The notes under the pieces were generated by a model. The model did no database searches. It was not told the origin of the DNA and was given only the letters and a program-made list of their open reading frames with translations. 64,000 bases of DNA from Symbiodinium natans (lineage: Eukaryota; Sar; Dinophyceae; Suessiales; Symbiodiniaceae): assembly GCA_905221605.1 (NCBI GenBank), contig CAJNDS010002539.1:62001-126000 (forward strand), read 5' to 3'. Numbering within the stretch: position 1 is the first letter of the stretch; the number at the start of each line of letters is the position of its first letter. Made by a program: the position numbers and the translations under genes. Positions 29,223-40,221 of this stretch are shown piece after piece.

Positions 29223-29423
29223 CCCTATTCCCATCCATCAAGTGAGGAGGTTTGAGAGTTAGATTTCGGGTTTTGGGTTAACTGGACCTTGAGCTTTAAG
29301 CCTACTGGGAATGTATTGAGTGAACTTTGTATTTTCTCAATGTTATGGGTTTCTTGGGTGGGTGGGGTTTTATTCCAACGCTTGACAAGCTGCTTGACTA
29401 GTGAATGCTCGGACTTGAGATGC

Positions 29424-29502
29424 TGAACCCTAAACCCTAAACCCTAAACCCTAAACCCTACACCCTACACCCTACACCCTAAACCCTAAACCCTAAACCC
29501 GA
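29424..29502. repeat. CCCTAAA array with CCCTACA variants
   Basis: Three CCCTACA units in a row between ordinary units. Confidence 0.95.
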
Positions 29503-29627
29503 ACAACCCAAAACAACGAGCCTTCCTGGTGGCCTCTCCCCTGCCGGCCTTCGATGGAGCACCCGACTCCACAGACTCCCGTGACTCCCGCGTTCCGGGT
29601 AGACGGCCCTCTCTGCTGCAAGAAACT

Positions 29628-29785
29628 CAGCTAGGGTTTTTGTGGGTTTTTCAGGGCTTTTTGGGGGTTTTAGGGTTTGTAGGGTTTAGGGTTTGGGGTT
29701 TAGGGTCTGTGTACTATACGGTTTTTTGGGTTTTTAGGGTTTTGGGTCTAGGGTTTCGGGGGTTCAGGGTCTATGGGGTTTAGGC
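29628..29785. repeat. Degenerate TTTAGGG-like tract
   Basis: GGGTTTTT and TTTAGGG variants; shared in part with copy B (36620-36705). Confidence 0.8.
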
Positions 29786-30014
29786 CCTCGGGGCATTTTG
29801 TGCTTGCCCTTGTTTGGTTTTAAGAGAATCATATTCAGTAATATTTTCAAAGGGTTTAAGGGGCCATCCTAGTCAATCCCCGAGTACATCGTGTGGTGTT
29901 TGGCCCCCCCTCAGCCCTCCCTAAACCCTAAATTCTAAACCCTAAACCTTAAAGCAAGAGTCCTGATAAAGCCCTGGAAGGAGACTTCTATTTTCTGAGG
30001 ATTCTTGGTCGTAC

Positions 30015-30120
30015 TTAGAGGTTCATGAGCAGCTAGTCGTAGGGTTATGAGTACCCCAATAGAGTTACAAGTATAGTTACCGTACTTATAGCGCTACTTA
30101 CAACTACCGAAAAGTAGCCA
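30015..30120. mobile_element. Foldback F2f counterpart (copy A)
   Basis: CTTAGAGGTTCATGAGCAG left end; right end decayed. Confidence 0.7.
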
Positions 30121-30750
30121 GGGGAGGAGACGGACACGCTGCAGAGACCCCCACCTGGCGCCGTCACCGCGAGCAGCACGGGCTTTAAGGCTGCAGATGG
30201 TCACTGACGAAGCTTCGTGTCACAGAACACGCGCCAGACCCTAACCCTAAACCCTAAACCCTAACCCTCGAACCCCTAAACCCCTAAACCCGACGTCCTA
30301 TCAGACTGGCAGTGTCAGTTTGCCATCTGCAGCCGCAGCCCTCCCATGTTTGAAGTTGGCACCATGCCCCTTCGGGCAGCTACATCTGTAGCTACTGCTT
30401 GGGGCGTTCTATATCCCCCTTGGGAATTACTTTCTTGTTTTTGTAAAGCCCAAGAGGATGTTAAACCCTAAGCCCTAAACCCTAAACATCTTGCTTTCTT
30501 GTTAAGGTTCTAAGTATAAAACCCAAGAGGATATTAACAATATGATTTTTGTTAAGGTTCCAAAAGGGGAGTATAACCCTAAAGATATTATTAAGGTTCT
30601 AAGGGGGAGTATACCCTAAAGATACCGTTTTTATTAAGGTCCCAAAGGGGAGTATAGTGTTACACTGCATGGCATCATTGAACAGCGATGGGTACCCATG
30701 GGCCCTGAGAGAATCCCATGGCCTGCGGCGCGGAGAATCTCCTTGAGAGA

Positions 30751-30835
30751 TTGAGGGCTAGGGTTTAGGGTTTAGGGTTGAGGGTTTAGGGTTTAGGGTT
30801 TAGGGTTTAGGGTTTAGGGTTTAGGGTTTAGGGTA
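30751..30835. repeat. TTTAGGG array (copy A only)
   Basis: About 12 units inside a block missing from copy B. Confidence 0.95.
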
Positions 30836-30852
30836 GAGCTTCAGGGTGGTTG

Positions 30853-30985
30853 AGTCCCAAAAACTCCTTAGTCAAGGAATACATGATACCCTAATCTATA
30901 CTAAGGACCTTACATCAAGGAACATACCCTAAGTTCTTACTTAAGGATCACTATTATGAATAAGGATGTATTCCTCAATTAAGGG
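30853..30985. mobile_element. Foldback F8a (copy A only)
   Basis: AACTCCTTAGTCAAGGAATA ... TTAAGGGGTTTTGC. Confidence 0.7.
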
Positions 30986-31109
30986 GTTTTGCTAGAGAGA
31001 TGCTGCGCCGACTTGGGATCGCAGGAGCCCTGGTGAGTCGGCTGCCCAATACCCACAGCCTAGCAAGATCTGGCGGAAGCGCCGTTGGGAAAAAAAGCTG
31101 CTCCCGGAT

Positions 31110-31216
31110 CTTCCAAAACCCCCTTATGACTAAGGGATATACATGCCCGAACTTATACTAAGGAATGTGATTATGCATTGGGGTATATTCCTTAATTAAG
31201 GGGTTTTGGAAGATCC
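31110..31216. mobile_element. Foldback F8b (copy A)
   Basis: F8 ends GGATCTTCCAAAACCCC and complement. Shared with copy B at 37498-37610. Confidence 0.85.
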
Positions 31217-31289
31217 GGGCTGTTGACTGGAGACACTGGGGGGGTTGAGGGCGTCATGACACCGAAAAAACTCCCAAACTGCCTGAACT

Positions 31290-31330
31290 TGTTTAGGGTT
31301 TAGGGTTTAGGGTTTAGGGTCTAGGGTACT
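31290..31330. repeat. TTTAGGG array (copy A only)
   Basis: Five to six units in a 65-base block that copy B lacks at about 37681. Confidence 0.95.
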
Positions 31331-31709
31331 ACCTTCTTGGGGTCCATATTATAATTTCTCGAGATCCCGAAGGCGAAGCCCTAAATGCGGAAAGCCGGAC
31401 TACTAGTTGGCTTCGCAATCACTAGCATTTGTGCGTAAGCACAACCACGAAAGCAAAAGATAATCCCTATATATTACCCTTATACGGAAAGTTCTCTCCG
31501 TTTTTTTGGTTGGGTTCTTAAGATCAGCCGCGGACGAACGCTGCCGCTAGATGGGGGTTACGAGCATAAGGGGCCCCTGAAGTAGGCCCCGGATTCCCTA
31601 AAAGATAAGAACCCCAAGAAAGTAGTACCCCAAACCCTAAACCCTAAACCCTAAACCCTGCTAGAGCCGAAACCCTAAACCCTAAACCCTAAACCTTATA
31701 AACCCCCAC

Positions 31710-31787
31710 ATGCGGTTCTTGGCAGCGCAGGCCGTGGAAGGCGAGTCGGCTCCGATCCGGCTGCTTCCGCGGCAGCTGCTGCCATGA
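31710..31787 (+). CDS. Conserved 25-codon ORF or exon, copy A
   Basis: MRFLAAQAVEGESAP... to TGA, after a CCCTAAA/CCCTATAAA array. The frame and most residues are kept in copy B (37937). Low confidence as a gene. Confidence 0.3.
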   Translation: MRFLAAQAVEGESAPIRLLPRQLLP

Positions 31788-31793
31788 CACACT

Positions 31794-31976
31794 TGGAGGT
31801 TCATGGGCAGCGATAAGGGGGTTTCCGAAAATAAGGGACCCCTAATTTAATGTCGACCCCCAAGTAGTTGCCTGGCGCGCTAGACCCTCTGCATGCAACG
31901 GCAGAGAGAGTGAGAGAGAGAGAGAAATAGTAGGATGCCCCAATAAGGTACCCCTAATTTCGGAAACCCCCATAAG
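31794..31976. mobile_element. F2/F4 composite at the copy A/B junction
   Basis: Left F2 end, F4 element 31821-31972 (ends GGGGGTTTCCGAAA and its complement), then the trinucleotide array of copy B. Confidence 0.75.
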
Positions 31977-31977
31977 T

Positions 31978-32102
31978 ATGCTACTCCTACTAGTACTACC
32001 ACTACTACCACTACTACCACTACTACCATTACTACCACTACTACCACTACTCCACCACAACAACAACAACAACAACTACTACTACTACTACTACTACTAC
32101 TG

Positions 32103-32156
<54 letters not shown>

Positions 32157-32203
32157 ACACTACTAACACTACCACTACCACTACCACTACTACTACAACT
32201 ACA

Positions 32204-32239
<36 letters not shown>

Positions 32240-32258
32240 GCTACTACTACTACAAAAA

Positions 32259-32344
<86 letters not shown>

Positions 32345-32348
32345 GACT

Positions 32349-32380
<32 letters not shown>

Positions 32381-32490
32381 CACTACCACTACCACTACCA
32401 CTACCACTACCACTACCACTACCACTACCACTACCACTACCACTACTGCTACTACGGCTACTCCTACTACTGCTACTCCTGCTACGACTA
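31978..32490. repeat. Trinucleotide array, copy B
   Basis: About 510 bases of CTA/CCA/CGA triplets; start of copy B. Gives false Ser- and Val-runs on the minus strand. Confidence 0.95.
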
Positions 32491-33148
32491 CTACTAGTAC
32501 GAACTGACACTGAATTCGAAAATATGAACAAGTCCGAGAAATCGTCGTCAATGTCTAATTTCTAATTGCGGTTGCGTTCACTTTTCCTCGTGCGATTACT
32601 ACTCTTATTTCTACTTCCAGTACTAGCAGCATCACGAGCTCCATTGCTGTAATTCGTTAATTAGTCAGGTACGATAATGACAACTAAAGGACTGCTATTA
32701 CGGTTCCTATTCTACTGCCTATTCCTCTTACACTTGCCGAGTTGCTAATCACTTTTTACGATATACTGACGATGATATCAGTAGACATAGTATCCCTGTG
32801 GGTACCGTTACTTTTGCTTTGCCATTTCTGTCATATGAGGGTGCAATTGTTTGTTTCCGTTTCTATGCCAACTCTTGTTACTGTGGTTGTTCAGTGTTTC
32901 TGACTTCTGACCCTGTATTTGAAGTGACTCTTTCGATTATTATGACTAAAAACCATTACTGTGAGTATGACTATTGCCATTATTGCCAATTATTGCAATG
33001 ATTATTCTTGCTGCTACGATTTCTACCCGCCGCGACGATTCCCAACATCCTTCACCTGCTCCTCCTCGTCTTGTTGCAGTACAATTTCAACAGGGGAGTG
33101 CAACCAAGGCCTCGCTCAACTACCCTAAACCCTGTGTAAACCTAATTA

Positions 33149-33230
33149 CCCAAAGAGTCCCAGAATTATGGAAGATACCCTGAAATCATAGCAAGGGTTC
33201 CTACATAGTAGTACAGAGAAAATTCTATAA
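33149..33230. mobile_element. Foldback F1d, truncated (copy B only)
   Basis: Left end CCCAAAGAGTCCC is clear, right end lost; not found in copy A near 24250. Confidence 0.65.
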
Positions 33231-33329
33231 CATTTTGGTAGTGGAGTCATCTTGCGGTGGTCTTGGGGCGGTCTTGGGACGGTCTTGGGGTGCTGTCGGA
33301 GTGCTTGTTGGAATCTTGAAGCATCTTCT

Positions 33330-33424
33330 GGGGGTTTACGATAATAGGGGACCCCTGATCTAGACCCCCAACTTGTGGGATCCCCTTATACTAATACGAA
33401 GAGACCCCGAAAGAGCGTAAACCC
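33330..33424. mobile_element. Foldback F4e (copy B only)
   Basis: Copy A shows the uninterrupted flanks near 24350, an empty site. Confidence 0.85.
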
Positions 33425-33622
33425 CTTATGAACCTCAAGGTCGTCTTCTGCTGTTTGGGGCATAGTTCTTGTTGCTAGCAGCAGTGATATACTGGTCGAC
33501 CCGCGTGCGCCAGGCGCGCGCCAGGACCTGCGAGGCTACGCCCCATGGCCACACGGAGGGCCGCCTTGCGCGGAGGCCAGGCAGATGGCCGCCGTCTGCT
33601 GGTGGGGATGGGAGGGTGGGGA

Positions 33623-33725
33623 CCCAGAGAGCCCAACACCCCTTGATAAATTACATAGGGATGCTGAATATTTTCATTCATGGTATATTCCTGAATTAAG
33701 AGGTACTGGGTTCTTTGAAATTTGG
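33623..33725. mobile_element. Foldback F1c counterpart (copy B)
   Basis: Same insertion site as 25173, more decayed at its right end. Confidence 0.75.
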
Positions 33726-34014
33726 GGGAGGGCGTTTTTCTGAGTCCAGCATGTGGGAAAAAGCAGCCTCGTGAACGTGCGACCCAGGGTTGCGAGAACC
33801 TCCATGTCTCTACGTCGCAGCCGAAGAGTGTGTGACTCCTCATAGGTTGTAGTTCCTTGCTTTGTTGCATGTATTGTGTGAGGGTGTGCACTTCTTGCAT
33901 CTACGGGTAAAATGCGAAATTTGGCTGAAGCCTGTTTAGTGCGTAATTAGACCGACATAGCTTGTCGGCCGCTGCAGGAAGCAGTTGCGCTGTCAAATTA
34001 TACTCAGCGGCCTG

Positions 34015-34805
34015 ATGGAGCTTGAGTACCGTGCGACTTTCATTGACGTCCACGAGGACCCGTTTGAGCTGGCAGGTTCACTTGTGCGATCCGCCTCTGC
34101 TCCGGCCACGTACAGGAGGACGTTGGAGTGCGACGCGGAGTTCGAGGAGCGACAGCTGAAAGGCTATGTGGACAAGCTGTCCAGGAGTTTGGAGGAGCTC
34201 TCGCAAAAGGTCAGCCAAAAAGGTGCACAAGGCTCTCACCCCCAGCCGGCTGCAACTGAAGGTGACGAGGTTCAGCCCGAAGTGCCAGCCTTGTCCCCCC
34301 CCCCCCCCCCTCCCCCAACACTTCCGGGCTCTCCTTCAGCGAAGGGAGTGTAGGGCAGCCCGAGGTGTGCCGCCGACCATGCGTGTACTTCAACAACAGC
34401 TTCTGTCAGAGTGGTGCTACATGCACCTTCTGCCATTACCCGCACACCAACCGCGAGCCCAAGTTGGACAAGAGGCAGCGCTCCACACTGGACGAGATGA
34501 CCAAGGCGCAGCTCCTGACACTGGTGTTGCACAGCCTGCGTAAGCGTGCTGTGGTGACCGGCATGGCGGACGAGGCTGCCGGCGTTCTTGCCATCTTCGA
34601 GGAAGAGCTGCGCTTCTGGCGCGGGGGCGCAGACGTCGCTGAGCTGGATGAATCAGCCATGGACATCACGACTCGCAAGCTTGCCAAAGCGATGAGGAGG
34701 ATGTCCTTTGGAGCCCTACTCAGCTTGGCCTCTCATCGGTTGGACCGCGACCAGTTCCAACGTCACCTTAGCCAGGCGCTGGAAACGCTACGTCGGTCTG
34801 TGTGA
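34015..34805 (+). pseudogene. CCCH zinc-finger protein, copy B, frameshifted
   Basis: Paralog of the gene at 25600 within copy B. The first part (ATG 34015) matches residue by residue, then a C-run near 34297-34312, where copy A has a short Pro/Glu-coding tract, shifts the frame and leads to TAG at 34351-34353. The second part, including the finger CVYFNNSFC...CTFCHYPH and the C-terminus to 34805, is open in another frame. Both parts stay protein-like, so the break is recent, or the C-run length is a sequencing error. If the run is miscounted the gene is intact. Confidence 0.75.
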
Positions 34806-35537
34806 GCTTGCCGGGATTAACAGGGTAATCCACGGTGTTAGGCGGGACCCCACGAGCCGCTTCACACTTGCCTGCGACAGATGTCAGGCTTGTGCGCAAG
34901 GTCAGGCGCGATGCAGGTGGCCTTGTATCCTTGTACGGATATTCAGCAAGACCCACACAACGTGCAACAATTCGAGCAGTATGCAGCCATATCTGCTGGT
35001 AGTGTACCATGAGCATCATTACCATCCTTCGCAGGAGAGGCAAGGCATGCACGATCGGAGTATCATCTTACAAGGTCGCACGACTAACTATTCCGGATCC
35101 CTCAACTCGAAACTCGGTACGTAGGCCCTTGTGACATTTCATATTCACCTTATTGGGTTTTAGAGGACTCTATTTGGGAAGATTTGCCAGCGGGCTTTTG
35201 CGCAGGCCTTGTTCTCGCAAGCTTGCGGCGTCTCAAGGAACGCGCTCCTCCACGCCCACAAGTCTCTTCTCGAGAGTCCCTGGAATGTCAGCGAACCTTA
35301 AAGGCGCTCAACCCTGAAGCCTTTCCGAGTCCTTCTATGGGTAGCTATAAGTAGGGTCCTAAGTACCCTAAGTGGGGGTTATAAACAACTTATAACCCTA
35401 CTTATAACTACCCGGTTGAACCTCCGAGTAGCCCTAAAACCCTAAACCCTTGTGAAATCCACCCTCTTCTAGGACCCTGTTGAGTACAGCCGAGGTCATG
35501 TCACAACTGGCTAAGTTCTTTTCCATAGGATCCTTTG

Positions 35538-35646
35538 CCCAAAGAGCCCAATGTAGCTCAATTAAGGAATATACCTTAAATCAGATTAAGGATCCCTATA
35601 TGATTTAAGGAATATTCCTTAATTAAGCTATATTGGGCTCTTTGGG
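35538..35646. mobile_element. Foldback F1e (copy B only)
   Basis: Near-perfect palindrome flanked by TG on both sides. Confidence 0.88.
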
Positions 35647-35663
35647 TGTTTAGCCTTGTATGT

Positions 35664-35733
35664 TTAGGGTTTAGGGTTTAGGGTTTAGGGTTTAGGGTTT
35701 AGGGTTTAGGGTTTAGGGTTTAGGGTTTAGGGT
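35664..35733. repeat. TTTAGGG array (copy B only)
   Basis: Ten perfect units following F1e. Confidence 0.97.
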
Positions 35734-36083
35734 TTGACCCAGTCTCAAAACCCTAAACCCTACACCCTAAATCGACTTCACGGCCATAGCCGTCGGGACT
35801 TGGGGGAGGACATTTTCGTTTCCTGGGCGAGTTTGTTTTGACCTCAGACGCCTTCCGCGACGGGGTTTAGGAGTTTGCATAATCAGGGTTTACCTAGTTT
35901 AGAGCTTAGAGATCAACGGGTGTAGGGGGCTCAGCAGCATCCAGGAATGTGGATCGGAGTCCCTGTCGTCTTGGAGGTCGTTATTGGCATTTGCGAGATG
36001 CCGTTGGGGGGTCAGCGTGCTCTTTTTTCTCAGGTCCTTGACAGTTGACGGGTGCAGTTTTTGTTCCCCCCTTCGATCTCAAA

Positions 36084-36188
36084 TGGAGGTTTCCGAAATT
36101 CGGGTTACCTTATTGGGGTCCGGATTATAAGGGAATCCTACTATTGGGGGGTCTATTATAGAGCTCCCCTATTTTCGTAAACTCCCAA
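36084..36188. mobile_element. Foldback F4c (copy B)
   Basis: Same insertion as 27899-28009. Confidence 0.8.
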
Positions 36189-36210
36189 ATGTGCACGCGC
36201 CTGAAATTCG

Positions 36211-36435
36211 ATGGCCATGTCTGCGACCCTCGCCACCACGAAGCGTTTAGCTGCTGAGGGCCTGGAGCCTCTTGGGCCAACACGCCCTCGGCAGGACATG
36301 ACAACGAGAGTGAAGAGAGATGGCGGGACGAAAGAGATAATTGTTGATGTCTGCTCCATCCTGACAGCAGCTGGCGCTTCCCTTTTGGCCGTGGTAGGCC
36401 TGTGGCCCTTGCACAGGGGCCTCCACATTGATTGA
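36211..36435 (+). CDS. Small hydrophobic ORF, 74 codons (copy B)
   Basis: Complete ATG-to-TGA frame. The N-terminus is basic (KRLAAEGLEPLGPTRPRQ). The C-terminal part, VDVCSILTAAGASLLAVVG, could be one membrane segment. Copy A has the same sequence, but an early stop and a 570-base insert (28162-28735) split it. A real small gene or an exon; unproven. Confidence 0.4.
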   Translation: MAMSATLATTKRLAAEGLEPLGPTRPRQDMTTRVKRDGGTKEIIVDVCSILTAAGASLLAVVGLWPLHRGLHID

Positions 36436-36884
36436 AGGAAATGGGCCATCTGGGTTACCCTAAACCCTAAACACCCTTAAACCCTACAAACCCTAAACCC
36501 GAACAACCCGAACAACGAGCCTTCCTGGTGGTCTCCCCCTGCCTGCCTTGGATGGAGCACCCGACTCCACTGACTCCTGTGACTCCCGCGTTCCGGGGCA
36601 CTCTCTGCTGCAAGAAACTTAACTAGGGTTTAGGGTTTATAAACTAGGGTTTAGGGTTTATAGGGCTTAGGATTTGGGGTTAAGGTCGCTAGGGTTGAGG
36701 GTTGAGGCCCTTGGGACATTTTGTACTTGCCCTGATTTTTTGGTTTGAGAGGCTCATATTTAACGGCCATCCTAGTCAATCCCCCGTACATCGTATGGTC
36801 TTTGGGCCCCCGCAGCCCTCCTCAAAGCAAGAGTCCTGAGAAAGCTCTGGAAGGAGACACTTCTTTTCTGAACATTCTTGGTCG

Positions 36885-36999
36885 TACTTAGAGGTTCCTG
36901 GGCAGCGATAGGCAGGGTTATAAGTGCCCGAATCGGGTTACAAGAAAAGAAAGCCGTACTTATAGCCCTACTTATAGCTACCCATGAACCTCCAAGTAG
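36885..36999. mobile_element. Foldback F2f (copy B; counterpart 30015-30120 in A)
   Basis: Shared insertion, right end better kept in copy B. Confidence 0.75.
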
Positions 37000-37177
37000 C
37001 CCTCAACCCGAAACCCTAAACCCTAAACCCGAAACCCTAAACCCTAAACCCTATACACCCCGCACCCTAAGGGGAGGAGACGACACGCTGCAGAGACCCC
37101 CACCTGACACCGTCACCGAGAGCAGCACGGGTTGTAGAGGCTGCCGATGGCCACTGGCGCAGCTTCGGGTCGCAGTG

Positions 37178-37221
37178 GGTTTAGGGTTTAGGGTGTTTAG
37201 GGTTTAGGGTTTCGGGTTTAG
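37178..37221. repeat. TTTAGGG array (copy B only)
   Basis: Absent at the matching place in copy A (about 30230). Confidence 0.9.
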
Positions 37222-37241
37222 CACCAGACCCTAACCCTCGA

Positions 37242-37346
37242 CCCAAAGAGCCCAATATTGCTTGATTAAGGAATATACGTTAATTCATATTAAGGATCCC
37301 TATATGATCTAAGGAATATTCCTTAAGCAATATTGGGCTCTTTGGG
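37242..37346. mobile_element. Foldback F1f with empty site in copy A
   Basis: Flanked by GA on both sides. Copy A at 30270-30271 shows the same flanks joined with a single GA: a clean empty site. Confidence 0.92.
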
Positions 37347-37497
37347 GAACTCCTAAACCCCTAAACCCGACGGCTTATCAGCCTGGCAGTGTTAGTTTGC
37401 CATATGCAGCCGCAGCCCTCCCATGTTCGAAGTTGGCACCATGTGAGTCGCAATACTCACAGCCTAGCAAGATCTGGCGCAAGCGCCGTTGGGAAAA

Positions 37498-37610
37498 GCT
37501 GCTCCCGGATCTTCCAAAACCCCTTAATGAAGGAATACACATACCCTAACTTATACTAAGGAAATTGATTCTGAATTGGGGTATATTCCTTAAGGGGTTT
37601 TGGAGGATCC
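37498..37610. mobile_element. Foldback F8b (copy B)
   Basis: Same insertion as 31110-31216. Confidence 0.85.
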
Positions 37611-37777
37611 GGGCTGTTGACTGGAGACACTCGGAATTGAGGGCGGCATGAAAGCGAAGGCTCCCAAACCCCCTGAACTGAAATTTCTCGAGATCCCGAA
37701 GGCGAAGCCCTAAATGCGGAAAGCCGGACTAAAACCTACTTGGCTTTGCATGGCTAGAATTTGCGTAAGCACCACCA

Positions 37778-37860
37778 AGAAAGCAAACCATTCTAATCCC
37801 TATATTACCCTTATGCGGAAAGTTATCTCCTTTTTTGGGGGGTGGGTTCTTACGCAAACC
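37778..37860. mobile_element. Foldback F5d (copy B; counterpart 31432-31525 in A)
   Basis: Core CTATATTACCCTTAT is shared by both copies; ends decayed. Confidence 0.65.
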
Positions 37861-37936
37861 GTAGATCAGCGCTGCTAAACCCTAAACCCTATAAACCCTA
37901 TAAACCCTATAAACCCTATAAACCCTAAACCCCCAC

Positions 37937-38014
37937 ATGCGGTTCTTGGCAGCGCAGGCCATCGACGGCGAGTCGGCTCCGAGCCGGTTGCTTCCACGGC
38001 AGCTGCTGCCATGA
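37937..38014 (+). CDS. Conserved 25-codon ORF or exon, copy B
   Basis: Counterpart of 31710. Base changes are substitutions only, with no indels, and both ends are kept. Confidence 0.3.
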   Translation: MRFLAAQAIDGESAPSRLLPRQLLP

Positions 38015-38027
38015 CACACTTGGAGGT

Positions 38028-38227
38028 TCATGGGCAGCTATAAAGGGGGTTTCCGAAAATAAGGGACCCCAAATATAGACCCCCAAAAGTAGGATTCGCT
38101 CATATTAAGGACCCCAATAAAGTACCCCTATAAGCAGGGTTTATAAGTACCCTAAATAGGGTTATAAGTTCATAAGTAGGGTTACCATACTTCTAACCCT
38201 ACTTCTAACTCCCCATGAACCTCCAAG
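38028..38227. mobile_element. Foldback F2g with F4 element nested inside
   Basis: CTTGGAGGTTCATGGGCA at the left, CCCATGAACCTCCAAG at the right; GGGGGTTTCCGAAAATAAGG sequence lies inside. Confidence 0.85.
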
Positions 38228-38447
38228 CATGTTGAATCGAGCTCACTCGCGGGGTTTCAGCTGTCCGACCCCGCGTGTAAGGTCTCAGGGACCAGATTGC
38301 AAGGGCCAGAAGGAGCCAAAGCAAGACCACCTGCACCATGTTGCAGTGCACTCTCACCGACTCGGAGTGCTCGTCTACGGGTCCACTGTGCGCGCCTGGA
38401 GGGCATCGTGGCTTGGTACAGGAGCCAGGATGCCAAGCCACTGAGGA

Positions 38448-38568
38448 CCCAAAGAGCCTAATATTGCTTAATTAAGGAATATACCTTAAATATCCTTAAA
38501 TCATGTTAAGGATCCCTATATGATTTAAGGAAAATATTCCTTGATTAAGCAATATTGGGCTCATAGGG
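38448..38568. mobile_element. Foldback F1g
   Basis: Typical core; outer bases altered (GGGCTCATAGGG). CTGAGG occurs on both sides. Confidence 0.85.
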
Positions 38569-40067
38569 TCTGAGGCCAAGGTGATCCACGGTAGCCGTGA
38601 CCACGGAGGACCGCGGAGCCCGAGAAGGGAACACTCGGGCCTCACAACAGCCGAGAGACGTTTAGGGTTTAGGGTTTAGGGTTCAGGGTTTAGGGTTCTG
38701 TCGAGGGCACCCCTGCTCAAGGGGGTCCAACAATGATGAGCTTTTTTTACGCTGATGAAAAGGTCAGCCCTAGACCCTAAACCCTAAGCCCTGATTTTGG
38801 GTTCAGGGTTAAGAGGCGGTATAGAGGGTTTTGGGTAAAGGGCGCGGCGTGCCCCTTATTATACCCTAAGAAGACCCTATGAAGAGAACCCTACAAGTTT
38901 AGAAGCCCAAAGGTTTAAAGGTTTAGGGTCCTTACGTTTCAGGGAATTGGGGACTCAGGGCTCGACAACTAGGGGTTCAGGCTTCAGGTTTAGGGTCTAG
39001 GGAAGCCGAAGCCACGCCCCCTTGAAGTCATCGCGGGCTATTTCAAGGTTCCCCTATCGTTTCCTGCTGGCCACTGGCGCTACTAGGGATTTGTTGGCTT
39101 GGCACTGAACGGCAACACGGCACGGACCCTCGCAGCTGACCACGGCAATGCGGAGCTCACACACCTTCCTTTTAGCAGTGGGTACTGCTAGCAATGTCAG
39201 GAAACACGATGGTTTCACGGCGTTGCAGATCGAAGTCACGAGGATCCACCTCAACTGCACAGACGCTTCGTCGGTGGACATCCAGCTCTTGCAGGTCTCC
39301 CGAGCTGGACAAGAAGCTCTCCGGTCGAATCATGGTGTCAAATGCCCTAGACCCCACCCAGTGACACCCAAAAGCCCACCTAAACTTTAAACCTCATTTA
39401 GGGTTAAGGCTAAAGGGTTTAGGGTTTTGAGCTTCGGTCTACCCTAACCCCAAACCCTAAACCCTATAAGCCCTAAACATCCCTAAGCCCCTAACCATGA
39501 TATGAGTACTTGTGCTGGAGCTGGAGGATGGAAGCGTTGCACTCGGAGCTTGGATTCTCATGGAAACCATCGCGTAGAACAGGGATGCTAGCAAAGGGTT
39601 TAGGGTTTAGGGTTTAGGGTTCAGGGTCATGAGGAAAGTCATCGAGTAACCTGAACGCCAAGCTCGAGCACGGTCCTTCCTGGATTCCGCATTTTAAAAG
39701 CAGAGTCTCAGACGGAGATTTGCGCCCAGGCCGAAATCGAAAATCGGGAAGAGGGGAAGGGGATAGATTCTGGACAAGGGTGTTGGGATTAGGTAAGGGT
39801 TGATGACCCATACTGTTGCTGTAAGACACAGCTTTATGGGCTTTATGTACACATGACCTATAGGGGCAACACGTTGCAACTAACTTCCGCAGCGGAGCGT
39901 TTGCGTGGGTTTAGGGTTTAGGGTTTAGGGTTTGGGGTGAAATTGCGCTGCTTGTGGATGTGGGAGGCAAAAGGTCCAGACACCATTGTCACTGTCCCGC
40001 TGCCTACCCGGATCCTTCCAAAGCCCCTTAGTCAAGGAACATGCCCTAATTCATAATAATGAGCCTT

Positions 40068-40187
40068 AGTGTCTAGGACCCAGAGTAGGCCCTTATTCCC
40101 ATTTTTAGGGTTTAGGGTCCCCGATAACCCCCCTTTAAAACAAAACGGGCACCCCTTTATATACCTAGGTTACTCTTGGGTCTAGCG
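40068..40187. mobile_element. Foldback F6c joined to an F8 fragment
   Basis: F8 left half at 40012-40067 is followed directly by F6 (GTCTAGGACCCAGAGTAGG). Confidence 0.75.
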
Positions 40188-40221
40188 AACCTTGGATTTA
40201 GGGTTTAGGGTTTAGGGTTTG

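Larger units (their letters stand above)
22936..31972. repeat. Tandem segmental duplication, copy A
   Basis: From the TAC/TCC trinucleotide array to an F2/F4 composite, this about 9-kb segment is repeated in the same order and orientation at 31978-38227. Matching landmarks: the post-array tract, the CCCH gene, a 74-codon ORF, several foldbacks and a 25-codon ORF. Copy A is longer because it holds extra blocks near 26424-26622, 28162-28735, 28866-29423, 30368-31045 and 31290-31354. Confidence 0.85.
31978..38227. repeat. Tandem segmental duplication, copy B
   Basis: About 6.2-kb counterpart of copy A, directly adjoining it. Blocks found only here: F1d (33149), F4e (33330-33424), 35435-35745 with F1e and a TTTAGGG array, a TTTAGGG array at 37178-37221, and F1f (37242-37346). 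Confidence 0.85.
38228..40221. other. Stretch between copy B and the kinase A region
   Basis: F1g, short TTTAGGG arrays, F8g and F6c. Open frames at 38229-38444 and 39148-39390 (both strands) lack motifs; the latter GC-rich island may hold exons. Confidence 0.4.

Noticed and set aside
28933-29241. Glycine-rich minus-strand ORFs
   Set aside because: Produced by the C-rich tract and the 57-base minisatellite.
38205-38444. Opposed ORFs with a possible membrane segment on the minus strand
   Set aside because: No motif, no conservation test possible, overlaps the edge of F2g; left unannotated as a gene.
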